64,000 bases of DNA, taken from assembly GCF_015840715.1 (NCBI RefSeq), contig NZ_CP060397.1:1116001-1180000 (forward strand). The letters are read 5' to 3'. Each line of letters opens with the position of its first letter. Position 1 is the stretch's first letter. Of the stretch, positions 56,236-64,000 are shown one piece after another. The translations under genes were made by a program, and so were the position numbers. Source of the DNA: Synechococcus sp. CBW1004. Its GTDB lineage: Bacteria; Cyanobacteriota; Cyanobacteriia; PCC-6307; Cyanobiaceae. The notes under the pieces were generated by a model. It did not search any database. It had not been told where the DNA came from and saw only the letters and a program-made list of their open reading frames with translations.

Positions 56236-57324
56236 ATGGCCCCGATGGTGTTGAGCGGCCTTGAGATCGTGATCGGCATCCTGCTGCTGTTCGGCGGTGG
56301 TGAGCTGTTCGTCGCCGGCTCGGTGGCCCTGTCGCTGCTGCTGGGCATCCCCCAGATCGTGATCGGCCTGACGGTGGTGTCGATGGGCACCAGCGCCCCG
56401 GAGCTGTTCGTGAGCCTGCTATCCACCCTGCAGGAAGGCCCGGGCGGCGACGCGATCGCTGTGAGCAACGTGGTGGGCTCCAACATCTTCAATGTGATGG
56501 TGGTGCTCGGCGCCAGCGCCGCAGTGATCCCGCTGCGGGTTCAGAGCCGCCTGGTGCGGCGTGACGTGCCGCTGCTGCTGGGGGTGTCCATGGCCACCTG
56601 GGGCATGGCCTCCGGTGGCCGGATCACCTGGGTGGCGGGCCTGGCGCTGATCACCGGTCTGGTGATCAACCTGGTGTGGGAGGTCCGCAGCGCCCGTGAG
56701 GAACCCACCGAGGCGGATGAAGACCTCGACACCGATGGCGCCTCTCCGGCCCCCCAGGCGCTGATCAAGCTGGCCGCCGGCCTGGGGCTGCTGCTGGGAG
56801 GCTCACAGCTGTTGGTGAAGGGGGCCATCGCCGCCGCTCAGGGTCTCGGCGTGAGCGAGACGGTGATCGGCCTGACGATCGTGTCGGCCGGCACCTCGAT
56901 GCCGGAACTGGTCACCTCACTGGTGGCCGCCTACCACGGCAAGGCGGATCTGGCGATCGGCAACGTGGTGGGCAGCAATCTGCTCAACCAGCTGGTGATC
57001 CTGGGGGTGTGCGGACTGGCCTCCGGCAGCAGCGGCCTCGCCGTCGACCCCGTGATGCTGAGCCGCGATTTCCCGGTCATGGTGGCCACCACCCTGGCCT
57101 GCCTGCCGATCTTCTGGACCCGCGGCGTGATCACAAGGCTGGAGGGCTGGATCCTGCTGGGGCTCTACGGGCTTTATCTGCTCGAGCAGATCCTCTCCAA
57201 CACCGGCTCCGCCCTCAGTGATGAGTACCGACTGGTGGTGCTGGTGGCCGTGATTCCCCTCGTGTTGGTGTTCCTCACCTGGCAGGTGCTGTCCTGGCGG
57301 GAAAAGCGGCGGCTGGCTAACTGA
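56236..57324 (+). CDS. Na+/Ca2+ exchanger-type antiporter (CaCA superfamily, YrbG-like)
   Basis: 362 residues, about 10-11 helices. The two inverted alpha-repeats are clear: GLTVVSMGTSAPELFVSLLSTL and GLTIVSAGTSMPELVTSLVAAY, each with the cation-binding GTSxPE core, and each followed by GNVVGSN-type motifs (SNVVGSNIFNVMVVLG, IGNVVGSNLLNQLVILG). An acidic loop (REEPTEADEDLDTD) joins the halves. Predicted calcium (or other cation) efflux across the plasma membrane. ATG 56236; TTG 56218 would add six residues. Confidence 0.93.
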   Translation: MAPMVLSGLEIVIGILLLFGGGELFVAGSVALSLLLGIPQIVIGLTVVSMGTSAPELFVSLLSTLQEGPGGDAIAVSNVVGSNIFNVMVVLGASAAVIPLRVQSRLVRRDVPLLLGVSMATWGMASGGRITWVAGLALITGLVINLVWEVRSAREEPTEADEDLDTDGASPAPQALIKLAAGLGLLLGGSQLLVKGAIAAAQGLGVSETVIGLTIVSAGTSMPELVTSLVAAYHGKADLAIGNVVGSNLLNQLVILGVCGLASGSSGLAVDPVMLSRDFPVMVATTLACLPIFWTRGVITRLEGWILLGLYGLYLLEQILSNTGSALSDEYRLVVLVAVIPLVLVFLTWQVLSWREKRRLAN

Positions 57325-57349
57325 CGCAAGGAAGGGCTGCCCAGCGGGT

Positions 57350-58087
57350 TCAGGGCCCCGCCTCGAGCGGCAGCGCCCGCCATTCCTCGACCACGTAAGG
57401 CGGGATCGGCAGTTCGACGAAGATCCCCGGCAGCTCCAGACGCAGGGGTCTGTTGTTCTGCAGGTCGGCCAGCAGCGGGGTCAGGTCGAATTCGGCCGCT
57501 GCTGCGCGGGTGTCAGCGGCCAGCCTCGGATTGGCCAGAGTGATGTCGTCAAGCTGCCACAGGCGCCGACCGGCGCGCACCAGCAGCGGCGTGGGGTGAT
57601 CGAGCCTGACCCGTCCCGGGTAGCCGACGATGCGCAGGGTCACAGGAGCGGCTTGGGCCGGAGCCCCCTCCCGGTAGGCCACCACCTGCCAGCTCTGATA
57701 GTCGAGATCGCGCAGGCTCTCGAGGCTGCGCACCAGCCCGGTGCCGGTCTCCCCGGGGCTGGCCTGGAGCATCGCCAGCGCTGGCTGGGGTACCGCCAGG
57801 CTGAGCAGCAGCAGCAGCAGCGCGAGAAGTCCAGGCAGCGAGGCCAGCGAGGCAGACCGGGAGCTGCCGCTCCGAGGGGACTGGACGTCGGCGCTGCAGC
57901 AGGGGCTGTCTCGGTGGAGGACGACCGGCGCGGCGCCGGCGGGGCTGGCGGGCCGAGGAGACCACCACGGCCCCGCGGCTGAGGCTTCGCGACGGCCCGG
58001 GCGACTGGCCTTCGCGGCAGAACGGAGGCGGGAGGTCCAGGCCGCGAAAGCGTGCCGGCTGCAGGTCGCAACGCAGCGGAGCGTCAT
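57350..58087 (-). CDS. DUF3122 secreted protein
   Basis: The recognisable part begins with a signal-like segment (LPGLLALLLLLLSLAVPQPALA) and continues with the DUF3122-type domain (LVRSLESLRDLDYQSWQVVAYREGAPAQ, GYPGRVRLDHPTPLLVRAGRRLWQLDDI, LQNNRPLRLELPG). Cyanobacteria-specific, unknown role, probably lumenal or periplasmic. The N-terminus is uncertain: the nearest canonical start, ATG 58087, puts about 80 Arg/Ala/Pro-rich residues before the signal. A non-canonical start near 57845 may be right. Between exchanger and GH116 genes. Confidence 0.65.
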   Translation of the reverse strand: MTLRCVATCSRHAFAAWTSRLRSAAKASRPGRREASAAGPWWSPRPASPAGAAPVVLHRDSPCCSADVQSPRSGSSRSASLASLPGLLALLLLLLSLAVPQPALAMLQASPGETGTGLVRSLESLRDLDYQSWQVVAYREGAPAQAAPVTLRIVGYPGRVRLDHPTPLLVRAGRRLWQLDDITLANPRLAADTRAAAAEFDLTPLLADLQNNRPLRLELPGIFVELPIPPYVVEEWRALPLEAGP

Positions 58088-58160
58088 GGGGCGTCCCCGG
58101 GCCATCAGACGGATCAGCATCGGATCAGGGCGCGTCCACAGCCTCCGGAGCCCGCTCGGC

Positions 58161-60749
58161 TCATGGCTGTCGCTCGGCATAGGGCTGTTGCTCGGCAAAT
58201 GGCTGTCGCTCCGCCCCCGGAATCAGCTGCCAGCCGGTGTGGGTGGCCCACAGCGCCCAGATCGCCATCGCCCGCAGGTAGTGGCAGGCCCGGAAGGTAT
58301 GCACGGCGGTGATCGCCTCCGGGGTGCGGAACTGCAGGCCGCCGCTGTACACCTGCTCCACCACCGCGCCGGTGATCGCGAAGGCGGTGTCGGTCTCGCC
58401 CATCAGGCGGTAGTAGGCGGCCAGGCCGAAGTTGATGCCGGTCCACACCTCCAGCGGGTGGGTGCCGTTGGGATCGAGCGGCGTGCCGTCACGGCGCAGG
58501 CCGTTGGCGACGCCCAGCCTGCCGCCCTCAAAGCGCTCGAAACAGGCCTCCTTCACGGCCTTGAGCGAGCTGCGGGCCCGCTCCTCGGCCACCACCGGCG
58601 GCAGGCCCAGCAGGCGGGCGTAGAAGTCACCGCAGAGCTGATCGGCCATCACCACCGGCGTGCCGCTCTCAGCATCGATGTTGTAGTACTCGCCGTTCCA
58701 GAGCAGGCGATCGAAGTTGGCGCGGGATTGCTCCAGCCAGCCGCTGAACTCGCGCTGCTCGCTGGAGGTGTCGAGCCCGAGCGACAGCTGCAGCCGCTGG
58801 GCCATCGCCAGGGCCGCCTCCAGCGCCGCGATCCAGAGGGCGCCGCAGTAGGCGCTCACCCCCTTCAGGGGCCAGTCATCGAAGGTCTGATCCGGGGCGC
58901 CGCCGTTGTCGGGCAGGCCGTCATTGTTGGCATCGAAGGCCTTCAGGTAGCGCAGGGCCTGCACCGCCGCCGGCCAGCAGTCGGCCAGGAAGCGCAGGTC
59001 CTCGCCGCTCGGGGCGAGGGTGAAGGCGCGCCACACCTGCAGCACGAAGTCGCTGGCCAGGTCCTTCCAGAGGTTGCAGTCCTGGTAGGCGGTGTAGTTG
59101 CTGGCGTCGAACGGCCGCTCGTTAGGGGCGCCGAGGTCGTGGGGGGTGGCGCCGGCCACCTTGCGGGGCGCCTCGACGCGGCCGCGGCCCTGGGTGAAGT
59201 ACCAGCCGATCGGCCGGGGGGTGGGATCGGATGCGGGGATGGCGCGGGCGAAATCGCGCAGCACGGCCTTGTCGAGCTCCGGCCACAGCTGCAGCAGCGC
59301 GAACGAGCCGTAGAGGCGCACATCGAGGCTTTCGTACCAGGCGTAATCCAGGCACTCGAGCACCCCGAAGCGGCCCACCGGATCGGCAGGGGAGGCGGCG
59401 GTCCAGAGGGTGCCGCCGCTGGCCAGGTCGTAGAGCTCGTTGCACAGGGCCATGCGCAGGGGCTCCGGCAGATCGGAGCGCTCCAGCACCGGCGCCTGCC
59501 AGGCGGCGATGGCCTCGCGCCAGCTCCGCCAGTCGCGCAGGGCCTCGGCGGCGAGGGCGGCGGCGTTGTCGCCTGAGGCGCCGAACACATCGGTGTAGCG
59601 GCGCAGGCTGCGGGTGCCGGTGGCGAAGGCGGTGACCGGCAGGTCCCAGGCGATCACCACCGGAATCTCGAGCTGCTCCCCGGGGGCGAGGGTGAGGCGC
59701 ACGGCGATGGCCGAGCTGCTGGGGTCGTGGTCGCCGCTGCCGCGGTCGTTGTCACTCTCCGGGATGGAGCCATCAGCGGCGAAGGGGCCCCACAGCTCAC
59801 CGCCGCCGGCGGCCGGATTCCAGCGGCTGCAGCGGAAGATCTCGAGGGGGCCGCTCCCGGCCCCTTCTCCCCGCGCGGCCTGCAGGGCGGCGACATCGGG
59901 CAGCGCCAGGATCCACTGGCCCTGACCTTCGGCGATCGGCTCGCTGCGCTCGCCCTCCTGCAGCACCGCCGCCATGCCGGGGGCATCAAAGCGGCGGTTG
60001 CGCTGGCCGCGGCTGCGGCCGATCGCCGGCACGTAGTTGTGCTCGGGGCTGCCGTCGTCGCGGAACTTGACTGCTGCTGTGGGGTCGGTGTTGGTGAACC
60101 AGCCCACCGTGTTGCGCCAGCTCAGCAGCAGCGACACGGTCAGCGGCCGGTCGGTGGGGTTGCGCAGCGTCCAGGCGAACACCGCCAGCGGATAGCTGGT
60201 GCGCGTGTAGTCGCCCGGGAGGATCGGGCTGAAGGCCTGGCAGCTGACCTCCGCCTGGAAGACACCGCTGTAGTGGGTCTCGCTGAGGGGATAGCGGGCG
60301 GCGTAGGTGCCGGTGCTGCGCTCGGGCGTGCTGGCGGGGTACCAGCTCCAGGTCGGCAGCGGTTCGCCGGCCTCCGGCCGGGAGGCGTCGGCGGCGGGCT
60401 TCACCGCCAGGGCATGGGCGCGGCGGGCGCTGCCATCGCTCTCAAACAAAGCGAACTGGCAGTCGGGCAGGGTGCCGAACCAGTGCTCACCGCCGTCGAG
60501 GTGCCAGAGGTTGAAGCTGCCGTCGGGGGCGCGACCGATGCAGCCGGCGCCGAAGCCCCCCAGCGGCATGCCGTGGTTGGGGCCATCGTCGAGGTTGCTG
60601 GCGTAACGCACCGTGTACGGCTTCTCCCAGCCGAGTCCGAAGGGACGGCTCCAGGAGGCGGGCGGCGGGCCCTCGGCGGCACCCCCGTCACGGCGACCTC
60701 CGGCGCGGCGCAGCAGGGAGGTGAGGGCAGAAAGGCCGGGGCGCGCCAT
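58161..60749 (-). CDS. GH116 family glycosidase (bile-acid glucosylceramidase type)
   Basis: 862 residues. N-terminal beta-sandwich with NHGMPLGGFGAGCIGRAPDGSFNLWHLDGGEHWF, and a C-terminal (alpha/alpha)6 barrel. Predicted nucleophile Glu473 in WYESLDVRLYGSFALLQLWPELDK and acid/base Asp624 in PDQTFDDWPLKGVSAYCGALWIAALEA, matching positions characterised in GH116 beta-glucosidases. Members hydrolyse beta-glucosides, including glucosylceramide. In cyanobacteria a role on glucosylated lipids, sucrose-like osmolytes or glycogen is conceivable but unproven. No signal peptide seen. ATG 60749. The C-terminus carries three repeats of an 18-base unit. It follows a small gene and the vapBC pair on the same strand. 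Confidence 0.92.
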   Translation of the reverse strand: MARPGLSALTSLLRRAGGRRDGGAAEGPPPASWSRPFGLGWEKPYTVRYASNLDDGPNHGMPLGGFGAGCIGRAPDGSFNLWHLDGGEHWFGTLPDCQFALFESDGSARRAHALAVKPAADASRPEAGEPLPTWSWYPASTPERSTGTYAARYPLSETHYSGVFQAEVSCQAFSPILPGDYTRTSYPLAVFAWTLRNPTDRPLTVSLLLSWRNTVGWFTNTDPTAAVKFRDDGSPEHNYVPAIGRSRGQRNRRFDAPGMAAVLQEGERSEPIAEGQGQWILALPDVAALQAARGEGAGSGPLEIFRCSRWNPAAGGGELWGPFAADGSIPESDNDRGSGDHDPSSSAIAVRLTLAPGEQLEIPVVIAWDLPVTAFATGTRSLRRYTDVFGASGDNAAALAAEALRDWRSWREAIAAWQAPVLERSDLPEPLRMALCNELYDLASGGTLWTAASPADPVGRFGVLECLDYAWYESLDVRLYGSFALLQLWPELDKAVLRDFARAIPASDPTPRPIGWYFTQGRGRVEAPRKVAGATPHDLGAPNERPFDASNYTAYQDCNLWKDLASDFVLQVWRAFTLAPSGEDLRFLADCWPAAVQALRYLKAFDANNDGLPDNGGAPDQTFDDWPLKGVSAYCGALWIAALEAALAMAQRLQLSLGLDTSSEQREFSGWLEQSRANFDRLLWNGEYYNIDAESGTPVVMADQLCGDFYARLLGLPPVVAEERARSSLKAVKEACFERFEGGRLGVANGLRRDGTPLDPNGTHPLEVWTGINFGLAAYYRLMGETDTAFAITGAVVEQVYSGGLQFRTPEAITAVHTFRACHYLRAMAIWALWATHTGWQLIPGAERQPFAEQQPYAERQP
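58165..58218. repeat. three imperfect 18-bp tandem repeats at the GH116 C-terminus
   Basis: Units at 58165-58182, 58183-58200 and 58201-58218 share GGCTGTCGCTCGGCA-like sequence; on the minus strand they encode the six-residue repeat (F/Y)AE(R/Q)QP that ends the protein. In-frame growth by slippage is likely. Confidence 0.85.
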
Positions 60750-60822
60750 CGAGGGAGGAACAGTGCGCCCAGCCTGCCAGAGCTGGCCCGGCCGGCGGCC
60801 CGTGGCGAGCTGTTTGCCGTGA

Positions 60823-61098
60823 TCAGCGCCCGGGCCGATGGGTTCCCCCCGGCGCCGGCGGATCGACCTGCCCGCCGCGGCCAGCCTCCTGCTCCACCAG
60901 GGCATCGAGGGTGGCGGCGGTGCGCACCAGGGCCTGGTACTGCTGCAGGATCCGGTGGTTGCGCTCCAGCCAGCCGGCCGGGTTGCCCTGGGCCCCCGGG
61001 CCGCGGCCCAGGCCGTCGCCATCAAGCAGCTCCAGCTCCCCCCGCTGCGCCAGCAGTGCGATCACCAGTTCATGGATGCGCTGGCGGCGGTCGCTCAT
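60823..61098 (-). CDS. small protein of unknown function between vapC and GH116
   Basis: 91 residues from ATG 61098 (MSDRRQRIHELVIALLAQRG). Helical N-terminal two-thirds (LLDGDGLGRG, GWLERNHRILQQYQALVRTAATLDALVEQE), then a Pro/Gly-rich tail. Starts 13 bases after the vapC stop and 73 bases before GH116, so it probably belongs to one transcript. No family recognised. Confidence 0.55.
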   Translation of the reverse strand: MSDRRQRIHELVIALLAQRGELELLDGDGLGRGPGAQGNPAGWLERNHRILQQYQALVRTAATLDALVEQEAGRGGQVDPPAPGGTHRPGR

Positions 61099-61111
61099 CG
61101 GGACGGAATCC

Positions 61112-61546
61112 TCACGGCAGGGGCAGCCTCTGCAGGCCTGCAAAGCGTTCGAAATCGCGATCGAAACTGACCAGACGCCAGCCATTGGTGATCGCCAGGG
61201 CGGCCAGATGGACATCCGTGCACAGGCGGGGTGGGATCTCAGCACCCCGCAGCAACTGGTGAAACACCTCCCAGCCGTCGTGCTCCGGCTCGGCCAGCGC
61301 CACGCCAGGCTGCCGGCACAGGTCCTCCAGCAGGGCGGAGGCCTCTGCCGCGGTCCTGACCGCAGCGCCCATCAACCTGGGCTGGCACACCAGCCGCACC
61401 AGCCCCAGGGCGGTCACCGTGCAGAACAGCACCTGATCAGCCGCTTGCTGTTCCCAATAGTGAAGGGCCTGGGCGTGATGGCTGTGGTCGGGACAGACCA
61501 GGGCCAGCCAGACATTCAGATCCGGCAGGTCGGCTGGGGTGCTCAT
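61112..61546 (-). CDS. vapC: VapC-type PIN-domain toxin ribonuclease
   Basis: 144 residues. PIN fold with acidic active-site residues: D9 in PADLPDLNVWLALVCPDHSHH, Glu in the middle, and the final DVHLAALAITNGWRLVSFDRDF with two Asp. Predicted Mg2+-dependent RNase cutting tRNA or mRNA when not neutralised by its antitoxin. Overlaps vapB by four bases, the usual coupled arrangement with the antitoxin first. Confidence 0.9.
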   Translation of the reverse strand: MSTPADLPDLNVWLALVCPDHSHHAQALHYWEQQAADQVLFCTVTALGLVRLVCQPRLMGAAVRTAAEASALLEDLCRQPGVALAEPEHDGWEVFHQLLRGAEIPPRLCTDVHLAALAITNGWRLVSFDRDFERFAGLQRLPLP

Positions 61547-61782
61547 GGGTCGAGCAGCTCAGCCAGGCCGGCGTTGGAAAGCCGATGGACCTCCAGAGCC
61601 AGCGCCCCCTCCAGGCGCGGCAGCATGGCCGCGGAGCGCTTCTGCCCGGCGCGTGGGGGCGGGGCACTGAGCCCTTGCTCCACATAGCTGCGCAGCAGCT
61701 GCTTGAGGGTGACACCGTTGCTCGCCGCCCGGGCTTTGAGCCGCGCAAACAGCGGATCAGGCAGCTCCAGGGTGGTGCGCAT
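61543..61782 (-). CDS. vapB: VapB-type ribbon-helix-helix antitoxin
   Basis: 79 residues from ATG 61782 (MRTTLELPDPLFARLKARAAS). The N-terminal stretch is a ribbon-helix-helix DNA-binding domain (RTTLELPDPLFARLKARAASNGVTLKQLLRSYVEQGL); the C-terminal part (RLEGALALEVHRLSNAGLAELLDP) should wrap the toxin. It is expected to repress its own promoter; the upstream AATGCGCATT palindrome is a good operator candidate. Confidence 0.9.
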   Translation of the reverse strand: MRTTLELPDPLFARLKARAASNGVTLKQLLRSYVEQGLSAPPPRAGQKRSAAMLPRLEGALALEVHRLSNAGLAELLDP

Positions 61783-61800
61783 GCTCCAGGCCTGCAGAAG

Positions 61801-61820
61801 TGCGCATCTTAATGCGCATT
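61801..61820. promoter_or_regulatory. putative VapB operator
   Basis: AATGCGCATT (61811-61820) is a perfect 10-base palindrome; TGCGCAT recurs directly before it (61801-61807). It lies about 29 bases upstream of vapB ATG 61782, next to a TAAGAT hexamer that could be the -10. Confidence 0.55.
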
Positions 61821-62016
61821 CATGGGCATTCCCTCTGGGCACCTGCTCTCCATGCAGAGAGGGAACCAGGCCGAGAGGAAACGAGAGGTACCCCCAGGCG
61901 CAGGTTGCAACCCTGCCGGGAGCGGGGGCGGCCGGCATCATGGCTCCAGCGGCGAGACCATCCTGGGCAGCACGCAGCACGCCCCTGAACAGGACGGGCA
62001 CCGGAACGCCCTGGCG

Positions 62017-63288
62017 GTGATCGGCACCGATGCCGCTGGCCTGGCCGGGCTACCGGCCCGCAGCCTGGATCTGGTGCGGACGGCCGCGTTGCTGGTGGCC
62101 CCGCAGCGGCTGCTGGTGGAGCTGGAGACCTGGTGGAGCCAGGAGCAGGAGGCCGGTCGCATCCCCCAGGAGCAGCCCTGTCCCGACGGGCTCGCCAGCG
62201 ACCGCCCCGAGCAGATCATGGAGCCCCTGGAGCAGGCCCTGGCGGCGGGCCGTCCGGCGGTGGTGCTGGCCAGCGGCGATCCGCTCTGGTTCGGCATCGG
62301 CCGGCTGTTGCTGCAGCGCTTCGGGGCCGAGCGGCTGCGCTTCCACCCGGCGCCCACCTCGCTGCAGCTGGCCTTCGCCCGGATCGGCCGCCCCTGGCAG
62401 GACGCCGGCTGGATCAGCCTGCACGGCCGCGAGCCCGAGGCGCTGGCGACACGGCTGCAGCAGCGCCCGGCCGCCCTGGCGGTGCTCACCGACCCCACGC
62501 GCGGGGGGGTGAGCGAGGTACGCAGAATCCTGGCGGCGTCGGGGCTGGAGGCGGCCTACGCCCTCTGGCTGTGTGAGCGGCTGGGCCATCCGGCCGAGCG
62601 GGTGCAGCGGCTGGCGCCGGCGACCCCCCTGCCCGCCGATCTCGATCCCCTGCATCTGGTGCTGCTGATCGCCGAGCCGCCGCCAGCGCCCGCCGAGCCG
62701 GACGCCCTGCCCCTGTTCGGCCTGGCGGACGGCCTCTACCTCCAGCAAGACGATCGGCCCGGCCTGATGACCAAGCGCGAGGTGCGCCTGCAGCTGCTGG
62801 CCGACCTGGAGCTGCCCGCCACCGGGGTGCTCTGGGACATCGGCGCCGGCGTGGGCTCGGTGGGCCTCGAGGCGCTGCGGCTGCGGCCGGATCTGGCCCT
62901 GTGGGCCCTGGAGCAGCGCGGCGGTTCGGCGGCCCTGATCCGGGCCAATGCCGAACGTCTGGGGGTGCGGCCGGCGGCGGTGCTGGAGGGCCGGGCTCCC
63001 GAGGCCCTCTCGGAACTGCCCGATCCCGACCGGGTGCTGCTCGGCGGCGGTGGGCGTGAGCGGGCAGCGGTGCTCGCGGCGGTGCTGGAGCGCCTGCGGC
63101 CCGGCGGGGTGGTGGTGATCCCGCTGGCCACCATCGAGGCCCTGGCGGAACTGCGGCCGCTGCTGGAGGAGGCTGGCCTGGCGGTGCGGGTGAGTCAGCA
63201 CCAGGCCTGGCGCGGCTCGCCCCTGGCGGACGGCACCCGGCTGGCGCCGCTCAATCCGGTGCTGGTGCTGAGCGGGCGGCGCTGCTGA
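62017..63288 (+). CDS. cobL: precorrin-6Y C5,15-methyltransferase (decarboxylating), CbiE-CbiT fusion
   Basis: About 423 residues from GTG 62017. The first half is the CbiE tetrapyrrole methylase (VIGTDAAGLAGLPARSLDLVRTAALLVAP, VLASGDPLWFGIGRLLLQRFGAERLRFHPAPTSLQLAFARIG). The second half is the CbiT domain (SKREVR-like MTKREVRLQLLADLELPATGVLWDIGAGVGSVGLEALRLRPDL, and LLGGGGRERAAVLAAVLERLRPGGVVV). CobL methylates C-5 and C-15 and decarboxylates ring C acetate. The start is uncertain; an in-frame ATG at 61822 would add 65 residues of low-complexity sequence. Divergent from vapB. Confidence 0.94.
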   Translation: MIGTDAAGLAGLPARSLDLVRTAALLVAPQRLLVELETWWSQEQEAGRIPQEQPCPDGLASDRPEQIMEPLEQALAAGRPAVVLASGDPLWFGIGRLLLQRFGAERLRFHPAPTSLQLAFARIGRPWQDAGWISLHGREPEALATRLQQRPAALAVLTDPTRGGVSEVRRILAASGLEAAYALWLCERLGHPAERVQRLAPATPLPADLDPLHLVLLIAEPPPAPAEPDALPLFGLADGLYLQQDDRPGLMTKREVRLQLLADLELPATGVLWDIGAGVGSVGLEALRLRPDLALWALEQRGGSAALIRANAERLGVRPAAVLEGRAPEALSELPDPDRVLLGGGGRERAAVLAAVLERLRPGGVVVIPLATIEALAELRPLLEEAGLAVRVSQHQAWRGSPLADGTRLAPLNPVLVLSGRRC

Positions 63289-63301
63289 GGGTGGAGGAGC
63301 G

Positions 63302-63661
63302 TCAGCGACGCGGCGCCGCGATCTCTCGGCAGACGCCCACCAATCCGATCACGGCACCCGCATCATCCCGAAGGGGACACTTGCGCGTCTCGAGCAGCGC
63401 ATGACGGCCATCCGGAAACTGCACCGCCTCCTCATTCATGGTGGCGATGCCACCGGCGAGCATCGCCTCATCGTGCCTTCGGAAGCCGGCAGCCACCTCC
63501 GCAGGGAACAGATCCGCATCGGTGCAGCCGATCAGCTCGCCGACACGCCGTCCCAACAGCCTGGCCCAGGCGGCGTTGCCACTGATGTAACGGCCCTCGA
63601 GATCCTTGGCGAACACGATGTCGTCAATGGACGCGAGAACAGCGGCTTCAAGGCTGATCAT
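63302..63661 (-). CDS. single PAS-domain protein
   Basis: 119 residues making a single PAS fold: SIDDIVFAKDLEGRYISGNAAWARLLGRRVGELIGCTDADLFPAEVAAGF and the closing LLETRKCPLRDDAGAVIGLVGVCREI. ATG 63661 has a GAGG ribosome site six bases upstream, so the short length looks genuine and not a fragment. There is no kinase, GGDEF or HTH partner domain. It probably senses a small ligand or redox state and acts through another protein. Converges with cobL (13 bases apart). Confidence 0.85.
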   Translation of the reverse strand: MISLEAAVLASIDDIVFAKDLEGRYISGNAAWARLLGRRVGELIGCTDADLFPAEVAAGFRRHDEAMLAGGIATMNEEAVQFPDGRHALLETRKCPLRDDAGAVIGLVGVCREIAAPRR

Positions 63662-64000
63662 CGGAACCTCATCAAGGTGGAGTGAGACGAGAACATGCGG
63701 CCTGTCACCGAAGAGACTCTAGAGCAGTTCACCCACAACAATCGGCAGAGAATCGGTCACTTCCTGATGATGTCGGGGTGAGTGGATCTGAATCATCCAC
63801 TCCCGGCGCTCGACAGCGGCGCAGGGCGTCCGCGGATCGAGATCGCCACACATGACCGATCCGACAGCTGTCGTTGTCCCTGTCATGGAGGGATCATTGG
63901 ATCGGTTCAGGCCTCACTGAGGTGGGGCCAGTTGGCGCCGCCGCTGCCGCCGCAGGCCGCGCCGGCAGCGGCTCGATCCGCACCGGGCTGCCCACGGTGA
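63662..64000. other. right-hand end of window, no confident gene
   Basis: About 340 bases. A 28-codon frame at 63695-63781 (plus) encodes MRPVTEETLEQFTHNNRQRI and on, but support is weak. On the minus strand two open frames run in from the right edge and end at 63920 and 63896 (Ala/Pro-rich tails such as SPVRIEPLPARPAAAA); one could be the end of a gene continuing beyond the window. No RNA gene or repeat recognised. Confidence 0.3.

Overview
The window is a gene-dense, GC-rich stretch of a cyanobacterial chromosome, most likely an alpha-cyanobacterium of the Cyanobium / high-GC Synechococcus type. The evidence is the photosystem II assembly lipoprotein Psb27, a ferrochelatase with a chlorophyll a/b-binding tail, a transaldolase with an EF-hand tail, a geranylgeranyl-reductase-like protein, scattered cobalamin genes, several cyanobacterial DUF families (2854, 3153, 1824, 3122), and more than ten copies of the cyanobacterial octamer GCGATCGC. 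No rRNA, tRNA, CRISPR array or insertion sequence was recognised.

Layout. 1-4.0 kb: an RND efflux pump (adaptor then permease, minus strand, permease cut by the window edge). 4.2-12.3 kb: an MBL-fold protein, PEP synthase, a small membrane protein, a secreted SNase-like protein, acetolactate synthase with an unusual zinc-ribbon tail, an M23 peptidase broken by a 22-bp tandem duplication, and ferrochelatase. 12.7-17.6 kb (plus strand): a domesticated-looking tyrosine recombinase, CobO, PyrH, Frr and an FAD reductase. 17.6-23.3 kb (minus strand): a stand-alone cyclic-nucleotide-binding protein, transaldolase, and a division/envelope group with overlapping ends (CPBP protease, FtsL-like protein, FtsI). 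23.5-31.1 kb: a double histidine phosphatase, a dihydroorotase-like pseudoenzyme, LepB, an unknown membrane protein, an ArsC/Spx-like protein, a 2Fe-2S ferredoxin, a methyltransferase and two small proteins.

31.3-45.2 kb: ProS, Psb27, PurA, a PfkB kinase, CobK, SSB, ArgB, DUF proteins, PriA and the principal sigma factor RpoD. A good sigma-70 promoter and a roughly 400-nt leader with three predicted hairpins precede rpoD. 45.2-49 kb: a glycan/lipid-carrier cluster (GT2-GtrA, GT39, PAP2) with three 20-bp tandem repeats inside it. 49-57.3 kb: DUF1824, HemC, a ClC channel, an L,D-transpeptidase, pyrophosphatase, an M32 carboxypeptidase and a Na+/Ca2+ exchanger. 57.3-64 kb: DUF3122 protein, a GH116 glucosidase behind a vapBC toxin-antitoxin pair, CobL and a single-domain PAS protein.

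Most of the window is core metabolism. Tetrapyrroles (HemC, HemH) and cobalamin (CobO, CobK, CobL) recur, as does envelope growth (FtsI, FtsL-like, LepB, L,D-transpeptidase, M23). The accessory parts are the RND pump, the glycosyltransferase cluster and the vapBC-GH116 block. No wholly new system is obvious. The best leads are the frameshifted M23 gene, the structured rpoD leader, the repeat-bearing glycosyltransferase cluster, and the toxin-antitoxin genes placed upstream of a glucosylceramidase-type enzyme.
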